From an uncultured SAR116 cluster alpha proteobacterium (GTDB taxonomy: Bacteria; Pseudomonadota; Alphaproteobacteria; Puniceispirillales; Marisalimonadaceae), in the NCBI GenBank assembly GCA_902615995.1, contig CACMRF010000008.1, positions 1 through 49,761 of the forward strand: a DNA stretch of 49,761 nucleotides, given 5' to 3'. Below are positions 34,828-43,265 of the stretch, in pieces. The translations under genes were made by a program, and so were the position numbers. Position 1 is the first letter of the stretch; every line of letters starts with the position of its first letter. A model generated the notes under the pieces. That model searched no databases. It worked only from the letters and a program-made list of their open reading frames with translations, and had not been told where the DNA came from.

Positions 34828-35922
34828 ATGTCTAAAGATTATTATGATATTTTAAATGTCTCTAAAAGTGCATCTGACTCGGAAATAAAGTCAGCCTACA
34901 GAAAACTCGCAATGAAATATCATCCTGATAGAAACCCAGATGATAAATCTGCCGAAAACAAATTCAAAGAAGTAAATGAAGCCTATGACGTTTTAAAAGA
35001 CAGTGAAAAAAGGTCCGCCTATGACCAATTTGGACACTCAGCATTTACCAACTCAAATGGTGGACAAAGTCAGGGATTTGGTGGATTTTCAGGTGGTTTT
35101 TCTGACATTTTTGAAGATATGTTTGGAATGGGAAGGGAACAAAGTAAACAAGGACCTTCTTCTGGTTCCGATCTTAGGTATGATCTTTCTGTTTCACTTG
35201 AACAAGCTTTTAAAGGTGATCAAGTTGAAATTTCATTAAATTTACCGGCTCAATGTGATGAATGTAATGGTTTTGGAGCTAGTAAAGGTTCTAGACCTGA
35301 AACATGTAATCAATGCGGTGGGTATGGAAAGGTTAGAGCTCAACAGGGTTTCTTCACAATAGAAAGAACCTGTCCAAAATGCTCTGGTGCGGGCGAAATT
35401 ATTAGCAACCCTTGTACAAAATGTAGAGGTCAAGGAAGAATAAATAAAAACAAAAAATTATCAGTTAATGTTCCATCTGGAGTTGACAATGGAACAAGGA
35501 TAAGATTAGCAGGAGAAGGAGAAGCTGGGCAAAGAGGAGCAGATCCAGGTGATTTATACATATTTATAGATGTTAAGGCACATAAATTTTTTGAAAGAGA
35601 TGGCAGAGATATTTTTATCCAAGTACCAGTTTCTACATTAGATGCAATTGTAGGTTGTGAGATATTCGTACCATGTATTGATGGAAAAAAAGCTAAACTT
35701 TCAATAACGTCTGGCACTCAAACAGGGACTAGACTTAGAATGAAAGGAAAAGGGATGCCATCTTTAAGAGGTGGGTCCAATGGTGACCAATATGTAGAAA
35801 TCGTATTAGAAACTCCAGTAAATATATCAAAAAAACAACAAGATTTGATTAAAGAATTTATTAATTTAGGATCTGAAAAAAATATACCAAAAACGACTAA
35901 GTTTAATAGAAATACATTTTAA
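34828..35922 (+). CDS. dnaJ: Co-chaperone DnaJ (Hsp40)
   Basis: DnaJ delivers clients to DnaK and stimulates its ATPase. The J domain with HPD (32-34) is followed by a Gly/Phe-rich region (about 78-101). Four CxxCxGxG-type zinc repeats lie at 143-150, 160-167, 182-189 and 196-203, and then come the C-terminal substrate-binding domains. The length of 364 residues is slightly short but complete. It follows dnaK by 14 bases and precedes dapB by nine. Confidence 0.98.
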   Translation: MSKDYYDILNVSKSASDSEIKSAYRKLAMKYHPDRNPDDKSAENKFKEVNEAYDVLKDSEKRSAYDQFGHSAFTNSNGGQSQGFGGFSGGFSDIFEDMFGMGREQSKQGPSSGSDLRYDLSVSLEQAFKGDQVEISLNLPAQCDECNGFGASKGSRPETCNQCGGYGKVRAQQGFFTIERTCPKCSGAGEIISNPCTKCRGQGRINKNKKLSVNVPSGVDNGTRIRLAGEGEAGQRGADPGDLYIFIDVKAHKFFERDGRDIFIQVPVSTLDAIVGCEIFVPCIDGKKAKLSITSGTQTGTRLRMKGKGMPSLRGGSNGDQYVEIVLETPVNISKKQQDLIKEFINLGSEKNIPKTTKFNRNTF

Positions 35923-35931
35923 AGGAAATTT

Positions 35932-36732
35932 ATGCCTACAAAAATCTCAATACCTGGTGGAAATGGTAGAATGGGTAAAACCTTAATAAAAGAGATTATA
36001 GAAAATGAAAGCATGGAATTGGCTAACTCTTCCTGTCTCCCAGATGAAAAAGAAAAAGGTTTAGATCTTGGAACATTAGTAGGGCTTAATCCTATAGACA
36101 AAATTTTGACTGATAATTCTTCGAGTATATTTCAAGATACGGATGTAATAATTGATTTTACTGTCCCAGAAGCTTCTATTTTGCATGTTGAAAAAGCAGC
36201 AACTTTCAAAATCCCAATCGTTATTGGGACAACAGGATTCAGTAATGAACAATTTGATAAAATTAAATCATTTTCCAATAAAATTCCAATAGTATATTCG
36301 GCAAATTTTTCAATTGGAATAACAATAATGAAAAAGCTAATAAATAATGCAACTAAAAATCTAGGGTCTGATTGGGAAGTTGAGATTTTTGAAGCCCACC
36401 ATAATAAAAAAGTAGACTCACCGTCAGGTACTGCGCTTCTTTTAGGTTCCGTAGCTGCTAAAGCCAGAGGCAAAAATTTAGATGATATAAAACAATTATC
36501 TCGTGAAGGCATAACTGGAAAAAGAAAAAAAGATGAAATTGGTTTTTCTGTAGTTCGAGGAGGAAACGTTGTTGGTGAACATTCTATAAAATATTTTAAT
36601 GGCGATGAAAGATTAGAAATTAATCATATAGCTAATGATAGATCAATTTTTGCAAAAGGTGCAATTAGATCTGCAATATGGACATTAAATCAGAAACCAG
36701 GGTTTTTTACTTTGGATCACGTATTAACTTAA
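35932..36732 (+). CDS. dapB: 4-hydroxy-tetrahydrodipicolinate reductase
   Basis: DapB makes tetrahydrodipicolinate with NAD(P)H in the lysine/diaminopimelate pathway. The dinucleotide-binding loop GGNGRMG (9-15) and the catalytic HHNKKVDSPSGTA (156-168) are present. Length is 266 residues. The placement directly after dnaJ is conserved in Alphaproteobacteria. Its end overlaps a convergent lipoprotein gene by 26 bases. Confidence 0.97.
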   Translation: MPTKISIPGGNGRMGKTLIKEIIENESMELANSSCLPDEKEKGLDLGTLVGLNPIDKILTDNSSSIFQDTDVIIDFTVPEASILHVEKAATFKIPIVIGTTGFSNEQFDKIKSFSNKIPIVYSANFSIGITIMKKLINNATKNLGSDWEVEIFEAHHNKKVDSPSGTALLLGSVAAKARGKNLDDIKQLSREGITGKRKKDEIGFSVVRGGNVVGEHSIKYFNGDERLEINHIANDRSIFAKGAIRSAIWTLNQKPGFFTLDHVLT

Positions 36733-37264
36733 ATTTATCATTTAATTCTTCAACGCAACTCTTTTTATCTAACTTGGATAGGATGGCTGAAGGTCTAATA
36801 TCAAAGTGTTTAAATATATAAGTTTTATCTTTATCTAAAAAAAATAAATCTAAATGGCAAGACTTTAGGTGGAATTGAAAGTTTTTAATTTTACCATGTT
36901 TTATTATTAAGCTTGCATCATTAAAAATTTTTAAAATATCATATTCTTCGAAGCCAATTTTTTGTTCTAGTAGTTTTCTATATGATGAGAGATTTAACAA
37001 CAAAGATTTTTTAATTATGTCCTCATCTTTATTATTGATCTTACTCTTTTTTAAACTATTTAGCATAGAAGTATTTTTTTTATTTTCCTTTTGATTATTT
37101 TTTGTTTCTTTTAACCCTTTTTTATCTTCCTTTTGTATTATTTTTGTGTCGTCTAACGAAGAAAAAAAAGCTTCGCTTGATGAAAAATTTATTTGATTTT
37201 GCCTAGCACACCCATTCATGATTATTAAAAATAATAAATTTAATAAAAAATACTTTTTCATCAT
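36707..37264 (-). CDS. Putative lipoprotein with conserved alphaproteobacterial C-terminal domain
   Basis: This 185-residue protein has a signal peptide and lipobox-like MNGC (Cys19), then a Lys/Asn-rich low-complexity linker (about residues 40-80). The C-terminal domain (about 90-180) has the pattern ILKIFNDASLIIKHGKIKNF...SCHLDLFFLDKDKTYIFKHFDIRPSA...SCVEEL. This recalls an uncharacterised alphaproteobacterial family with a 'poor/good LG.P....EG....WQY....C.LD.FLY' core and a late Cys. The resemblance is from memory and unconfirmed. Function unknown; envelope location is inferred from the lipobox. Two Cys residues in the domain could form a disulphide. Confidence 0.7.
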   Translation of the reverse strand: MMKKYFLLNLLFLIIMNGCARQNQINFSSSEAFFSSLDDTKIIQKEDKKGLKETKNNQKENKKNTSMLNSLKKSKINNKDEDIIKKSLLLNLSSYRKLLEQKIGFEEYDILKIFNDASLIIKHGKIKNFQFHLKSCHLDLFFLDKDKTYIFKHFDIRPSAILSKLDKKSCVEELNDKFKLIRDPK

Positions 37265-37310
37265 TAGATTAATAGTTGCAGTATAAGAAATAGTCCACTA
37301 CTTTAATTTT

Positions 37311-38279
37311 ATGACAGCCCCTTTTTTAATATGTGTTGGTAATGCTATAGTAGACATTCTTGTAAAAGTAGAAGATTCTTTCTTAAAATCAAATCATTTA
37401 ATTAAAGGCTCAATGTCTTTAGTTAATAATGAAGAATTCGATAATATATTTTCAAAAATAAGTGAGTATAAAATAGAATCTGGAGGGAGTGCTGCAAATA
37501 CAGCTGTTGGATACTCGTCTTTTGGTGGAAATTCAATTTTTTTTGGCTCTATAGGTAAAGATAATTTTGGGATAAGTTTTCAAAAGGATCTTAATGATAT
37601 AGGAATACAATTTTTATCGAGTGAAGATAACTTATTAAATGCAAAAACATCAAAAAGTTTAGTATTAATTTCACCAGATGGTGAAAGAACAATGTGTACA
37701 TTCTTAGATGCAAGTACTTCTCTGTCACTAATAAATTTTAACCAATCTATATTTAAAAATAATAATATTTTATATCTCGAAGGTTATTTATTTGACAAAA
37801 TTCAAACTAAACAAGCAATGATAGATCTTTGTAAAATTGCGCAGAAAAAAAACTCTCTTATATGTTTGTCTTTATCAGATAGCTTTTGTGTAGAAAGACA
37901 TAAAGATGAATTTATTTCATTAATAAAAAATTATGTGAATATCTTATTTGGTAATGATCAAGAAATAGAAGCTCTTTTAGATGGAAAAGCACAAGAAAAA
38001 ATAAATTCTATAGTGGAAATAGCTGTAGTTACTAATGGCTCAAAAGGAGCAAATATATTAAAAGCAAATAATTCAATATTTATCCCTCCTATAGATGTAT
38101 TGGATGTCCTTGACACAACAGGAGCAGGTGACTTATTTGCCGCAGGATTTTTGTTTGGATTTTCAAAAAAATTAACATTAGATGACTGTGGAAAACTTGC
38201 GACTAAAAGCGCTTCACACATAATAAAGCAATATGGCGCAAGGCCAGTAGAAAGTTTATCAAAGTTACTAATCACTTAA
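37311..38279 (+). CDS. PfkB-family carbohydrate kinase (adenosine kinase-like)
   Basis: This 322-residue kinase of the ribokinase/PfkB family has the N-terminal glycine motif GGSAANTA (58-65) and the ATP/anion-hole motif DTTGAGD (268-274) with the catalytic base Asp274. The opening (GNAIVDILVKV) and overall size resemble the alphaproteobacterial 'adenosine kinase' group. The substrate may be adenosine or a sugar; the sequence alone does not settle it. The last four bases overlap the convergent maeB. Confidence 0.9.
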   Translation: MTAPFLICVGNAIVDILVKVEDSFLKSNHLIKGSMSLVNNEEFDNIFSKISEYKIESGGSAANTAVGYSSFGGNSIFFGSIGKDNFGISFQKDLNDIGIQFLSSEDNLLNAKTSKSLVLISPDGERTMCTFLDASTSLSLINFNQSIFKNNNILYLEGYLFDKIQTKQAMIDLCKIAQKKNSLICLSLSDSFCVERHKDEFISLIKNYVNILFGNDQEIEALLDGKAQEKINSIVEIAVVTNGSKGANILKANNSIFIPPIDVLDVLDTTGAGDLFAAGFLFGFSKKLTLDDCGKLATKSASHIIKQYGARPVESLSKLLIT

Positions 38280-40537
38280 AGTGAATTATATGTTGAAATA
38301 CATGCTGAATTAACGATATCTGAAACAGAAGCTCCCATTTGTACAATTTGAAAAGGATTATTCCCTCCAATCATTATTGGTCCAATTACAGATAAATTTT
38401 CCATTTTTTGTAGAAGCTTAAATGAAATATTTGCCGAGTAAAGATCAGGCATAATTAATACATTTGCTGGACCAGACAATTTGCAAAATGGGTAATTTTC
38501 TTTAATTAAATTGTAATCAAGCGCAACTTCGGCTGTCATTTCACCATCAAACTCAAATGAAACTTTCTTATCTTCTAATATTTTAAGACATTCATTAATA
38601 GTTTTAGTGTTTGATCCAGAAGGATTTCCAAAATTAGAGTATGATAAAATTGCAACCTTAGGAACAAATCCTAATTTTTTTGCATTTTGTGCGACGCCGA
38701 TCGCAATGTTAGCTAATTCAATACTTGATGGTTTTTGATGGATGTTTACATCACCAATAAAAATTGTTTTTTGTTTAGAGACAACAATTGACATTGACAA
38801 ATATTCACTTTTTTCTAAAGATTCTATTACTTTTGTAATATCGTCAAAACATCTGTTAAAAGGTCTTGTGAAACCTGTTACCATCGCGTCTGCATCTTTT
38901 GAAGCAACCATGGATGCTGCAAAAACATTTCTGTCTTGATTAACTAATTTTTGACAATCCCTTCTAAGATGACCTTTTCTATGAAGAAGTGAATATAATG
39001 TATCGATGTATTGTTCATTTTTATTGCTTATTCTTGCATTAAAAATTTCAAGATTTTCTACGCCATCTAAATTTAATTTTTTCATATTCTCTTTAATGAT
39101 AGTTTCTCTGCCAATTAATATTGGAAGCCCAAAACCTGAATTGTAAAATGTAAGGGCTGCACGAATAACATTTTCAGATTCTCCCTCAGCAAATACAATT
39201 TTTTTCTTTTTATTAGTAATAGTTCGTTTAATTGGCTCCAAAATTGATGCTATGGGATTAATTCTTTCAGTTAATTCGCTTTTGTATTTATCAAAAGACT
39301 CTATTTTTTTTTGAGCAACACCACTATCTAATGCAGCTTTTGCAACTGCAAAAGAAACTCTTGATATAAGCCTAGGGTCAAAAGGTGCAGGAATTATATA
39401 ATCTTTTCCATAATGAAGATTCTGACCACTATAAGCTCTGTTTACCTCATCTGGAACATCCTCTCTAGCTAATTTTGCTATAGCATCTGCTGCAGCAATT
39501 TTCATTTCTTCATTTATTTTTACTGCTCGCACGTCCAAAGCACCTCTAAATATATAGGGAAAACCAAGAACATTATTTACTTGATTAGGATAGTCAGATC
39601 TTCCTGTTGCAATTATAGCATCATCTCTTACTTCTTTGATTTCTTCAGGCATAATTTCTGGAGTTGGATTTGCCATTGCAAATATTATAGGATTTTTAGC
39701 CATTGATTTAACCATTTTCTTGTTAACGGCTCCCTCTACTGATAAACCTAGAAATGCATCTGCATCTATTAATGCATCTGAAAGGGAACGGGCTTTTGTT
39801 TTAACTGCGTGACCAGATTTCCATTGATTCATGTTTGAATCACGTCCTTGATATATTACACCTTGTCTGTCAACCATAATTATATTGTCATTCCTTGCTC
39901 CCATTGCTTTAATTAACTCAACGCATGCTATCGAAGCTGCACCAGCACCATTTACAACAAATTTTGTGTCTTGTATTTTTCTTTGGGTGAGATCTAATGC
40001 ATTAATTATACCCGCAGCTGTTATTATTGCAGTTCCATGTTGATCATCATGGAAAACTGGGATCTTTAATTTTTCTTTTAGTTTTTCTTCTATAATAAAA
40101 CAATCTGGGGCTTTTATATCTTCTAGATTTATTCCTCCAAAACTAGGTTCTAGATTTGCTACAGTTTCTACAAATTTATCTATATCATCTGTATTCACCT
40201 CTAAATCAATTGAGTCTACATCAGCGAATTTTTTGAATAAAACAGATTTACCTTCCATTACTGGTTTGGAAGCCAAGGCTCCGATATTACCAAGTCCTAA
40301 AACTGCAGTGCCGTTAGATATTACAGCAACTAAATTTCCCTTTGTAGTATAATCATATGCCGTTTCAGGATTCTTCTCTATTTCTAAACAAGGTATAGCA
40401 ACACCTGGAGAGTATGCTAATGATAGATCTTGAGCGCTATTTAATTGTGTTGAAGGAATAATCTCTAATTTACCAGGTTTTCCATTTCTATGATAATCTA
40501 AGGCATCCTTTTTTTGATTTATATTTTCGCCTGACAT
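38276..40537 (-). CDS. maeB: NADP-dependent malic enzyme with phosphotransacetylase-like domain
   Basis: MaeB decarboxylates malate to pyruvate and yields NADPH. The 753-residue protein has the two-part form: the malic-enzyme domain (about 1-430; LAYSPGVAIPCLEI, FHDDQHGTAIITAAG, FVVNGAGAASIAC) and a C-terminal phosphotransacetylase-like domain (about 430-753), which is usually regulatory rather than catalytic. A good ribosome-binding site (AAAGGAGATC on the minus strand) precedes the ATG. It diverges from mutS over 106 bases, which must hold both promoters. Confidence 0.97.
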   Translation of the reverse strand: MSGENINQKKDALDYHRNGKPGKLEIIPSTQLNSAQDLSLAYSPGVAIPCLEIEKNPETAYDYTTKGNLVAVISNGTAVLGLGNIGALASKPVMEGKSVLFKKFADVDSIDLEVNTDDIDKFVETVANLEPSFGGINLEDIKAPDCFIIEEKLKEKLKIPVFHDDQHGTAIITAAGIINALDLTQRKIQDTKFVVNGAGAASIACVELIKAMGARNDNIIMVDRQGVIYQGRDSNMNQWKSGHAVKTKARSLSDALIDADAFLGLSVEGAVNKKMVKSMAKNPIIFAMANPTPEIMPEEIKEVRDDAIIATGRSDYPNQVNNVLGFPYIFRGALDVRAVKINEEMKIAAADAIAKLAREDVPDEVNRAYSGQNLHYGKDYIIPAPFDPRLISRVSFAVAKAALDSGVAQKKIESFDKYKSELTERINPIASILEPIKRTITNKKKKIVFAEGESENVIRAALTFYNSGFGLPILIGRETIIKENMKKLNLDGVENLEIFNARISNKNEQYIDTLYSLLHRKGHLRRDCQKLVNQDRNVFAASMVASKDADAMVTGFTRPFNRCFDDITKVIESLEKSEYLSMSIVVSKQKTIFIGDVNIHQKPSSIELANIAIGVAQNAKKLGFVPKVAILSYSNFGNPSGSNTKTINECLKILEDKKVSFEFDGEMTAEVALDYNLIKENYPFCKLSGPANVLIMPDLYSANISFKLLQKMENLSVIGPIMIGGNNPFQIVQMGASVSDIVNSACISTYNSL

Positions 40538-40643
40538 AAAAGATCTCCTTTAATTAATATAAAAAATAAAATAAAATCTTAATATGATTCAGTTAAAAAT
40601 TATACAAATAAATTGTTTTAGTACGTTTTGAATAGGGTTAGTT

Positions 40644-43265
40644 GTGAGATTAAGAGACGTTGAGGATGTTACTAAGTTAACACCTGCAATGCAACAATAT
40701 GCAAATTTAAAAAAAAATAATGAGAGTTCTCTGCTTTTTTTTAGAATGGGAGATTTTTATGAGTTGTTTTTTGACGATGCAATTATTACAGCTAAAGAAT
40801 TAAATATAACCCTGACAAAAAGAGGAAAGGTTTTGAATGAAAGTATTCCAATGTGTGGAATACCATTTCATGCTGCAAATAATTATGTTTCAAAATTAGT
40901 AAAAAAAGGTTTTGAGATTGCAATTTGTGAGCAAACAAGCTCTCCAGAAGAAATGTCTTTAAAAGGTATTAAAGGACCTTTAACTAGAGAAGTGACAAGA
41001 ATTATTACACCAGGAACATTAATTGAAGAAAATCATTTAGAAAGTGAACAATATAATTTTTTGGGTTGTATTTTTATAGATAAATTAAATTTTTGTATAT
41101 CATGGCTCGATGTATCAACTGGATTTTTTACATCTAGTACTTTTAAATACAAAAATGAGCAAGAATTAAGCTATAAAATCGAAAATATTTTAAATAAGAT
41201 TTCAATTTCTGAGTTATTAATATCTGATAAAGAAATCCGAAGTCTAGAACATTTAAATGTAAAAATTAAAAAGATAAGTGATATTTATTTTACTTTCAAT
41301 GAGAACGTTAAAAGATTGAAGGATCAATTTGGAGGTAAGAACTTCAGTGAAAAAATTGAAAAAATACAAATAATTGCATGTGGAGTTTTATTATATTATT
41401 TAAGACATACTTTCAAACAAGATTTGCCTCAGTTAAGAGATATTAAAACTGAAGAAGATATACCTTTTTTAGAAATTGATAAATCAACTATGTCTTCTTT
41501 AGAGATCATATGCACAATCAATGGTGAAAAAAATAATAGCTTATTAAACGTAATTAATAAAACATTGACAGCATCAGGATCAAGACTCATTAAAGAGAGG
41601 TTGTTAGCACCTTCTAACAATAAAGATGAAATTATAAGAAGGCAAAAAATTGCTGAATTTTTTTATATAAACAAAACTTTTAAAGAAAACATAGAAAATT
41701 ATTTAAACAAAATTAATGACTTCGAGCGATCCTTATCAAGAATTTCTCTTAATACTATTAATGCTAAAGAATTATTAATATTAGCTGAAAACTTAAAAAC
41801 AACATTAGAGATTAAATCTGAGATTAATAAATTAAAAAATTGTGATAGGTCTATTAAATTCCTTTCAGAAAAAATTAAAATAAATGAAGATCTTATCTTT
41901 GAAATTTTAAAAGCTATTAAAAAATCTGTTTTATACGAAAACAAAGACAATGATTTTATTAATAGGGGGTATAGTAATGAGTTAGATAAAGTTAAAGATA
42001 TTCAAAATTCTTCTGGAGATAAAATAATTGAATTTCAATTGAAATATATAACACTAACTAAAATTAACTCGTTAAAAATAAAGTATAATAAAGTATTGGG
42101 ATACCATATAGAGATAAGAACAAATCATTTAGATAAAATTAATTTATTTAATCAATTCATTCATAGGCAAACAACTGCTCAAACACTTAGGTATACTACT
42201 AAGGAATTGTTGGATCTAGAAATACAGATTAATCAAGCTAATAAATTAATTAACGAGTTAGAAATAGATTTTTATTTAATTCTTAAAAAGCGGATTTTAA
42301 AAGAAAAGCAAAATATATTTCAAATGTCAGATTTTATTGCCCAAATAGATATTGCTAATATGACAGCGGATCAGAAATTGTTTAACAATTATAATATTCC
42401 TAAAATTATAGATGGAAGGAAATTATTTATAAAAAATGGAAGACATCCAGTTGTAGAAGAAACATTGCCATTAGTATCAGATTATACGCCAAATGATTGT
42501 CAACTAGATGATGGTAATATTTGGTTAATTACGGGTCCAAATATGGCAGGAAAATCAACATTTTTAAGACAAAATGCAATAATTATAATATTGGCACAAA
42601 CTGGTTTATTTGTACCAGCTGAAAAAGCTGAAATAGGATTAATTGATAAAATTTTTTCAAGAGTTGGTGCGTCTGATAATCTTAGCCAAGGACAATCAAC
42701 ATTTATGGTCGAGATGATGGAAACAGCTTCCATATTGAATAGAGCTACTGAGAAATCTTTTATTATTTTTGATGAAGTTGGTAGAGGAACATCAACCTAC
42801 GATGGATTAGCTATTGCTTGGTCTATTCTTGAGTATTTGCTTGAGAAGTTAAAAGCTAAGGTTCTATTTGCAACTCATTATCATGAATTGACGTCATTAA
42901 ACAAAAAATCAAGACAAATTAAAAATTATAAAATGGAAATCAAAGAATGGAATAATGAAATAATTTTTTTATATAAAATTGTACAGGGCGAAGCTAACAA
43001 GTCTTATGGTTTAGAGGTGGCAAAATTAGCAGGATTACCAGATGATTTAATATTAAAAGCAAATGAAATCTTAAATAGTTTAGAACAAAAAAAATACTCA
43101 AAAGATCTTAAAGATTCAAATAGTACTAACAAAGAAAAAAATGAAGTTTTACTTGAAAGTTATATAAACAATTTAGATTTGAATAAAATGACACCTTTAA
43201 ATGCTTTAGAAACGTTATTTGATATCCAAAAATTGTCAAAATCAAAGATTAAAAATAAATGCTAA
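40644..43265 (+). CDS. mutS: DNA mismatch repair protein MutS
   Basis: MutS recognises base mismatches and starts repair. The 873-residue protein is full length, with the mismatch-reading Phe-x-Glu in GDFYELF (F38, E40), the lever and clamp helices, Walker A TGPNMAGKST (630-639), the signature FMVEMMET and DEVGRGTSTYDG. The start is GTG at 40644, which matches the family N-terminus (TPAMQQY follows). It overlaps glnD by seven bases. mutL is not in the window. Confidence 0.98.
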   Translation: MRLRDVEDVTKLTPAMQQYANLKKNNESSLLFFRMGDFYELFFDDAIITAKELNITLTKRGKVLNESIPMCGIPFHAANNYVSKLVKKGFEIAICEQTSSPEEMSLKGIKGPLTREVTRIITPGTLIEENHLESEQYNFLGCIFIDKLNFCISWLDVSTGFFTSSTFKYKNEQELSYKIENILNKISISELLISDKEIRSLEHLNVKIKKISDIYFTFNENVKRLKDQFGGKNFSEKIEKIQIIACGVLLYYLRHTFKQDLPQLRDIKTEEDIPFLEIDKSTMSSLEIICTINGEKNNSLLNVINKTLTASGSRLIKERLLAPSNNKDEIIRRQKIAEFFYINKTFKENIENYLNKINDFERSLSRISLNTINAKELLILAENLKTTLEIKSEINKLKNCDRSIKFLSEKIKINEDLIFEILKAIKKSVLYENKDNDFINRGYSNELDKVKDIQNSSGDKIIEFQLKYITLTKINSLKIKYNKVLGYHIEIRTNHLDKINLFNQFIHRQTTAQTLRYTTKELLDLEIQINQANKLINELEIDFYLILKKRILKEKQNIFQMSDFIAQIDIANMTADQKLFNNYNIPKIIDGRKLFIKNGRHPVVEETLPLVSDYTPNDCQLDDGNIWLITGPNMAGKSTFLRQNAIIIILAQTGLFVPAEKAEIGLIDKIFSRVGASDNLSQGQSTFMVEMMETASILNRATEKSFIIFDEVGRGTSTYDGLAIAWSILEYLLEKLKAKVLFATHYHELTSLNKKSRQIKNYKMEIKEWNNEIIFLYKIVQGEANKSYGLEVAKLAGLPDDLILKANEILNSLEQKKYSKDLKDSNSTNKEKNEVLLESYINNLDLNKMTPLNALETLFDIQKLSKSKIKNKC

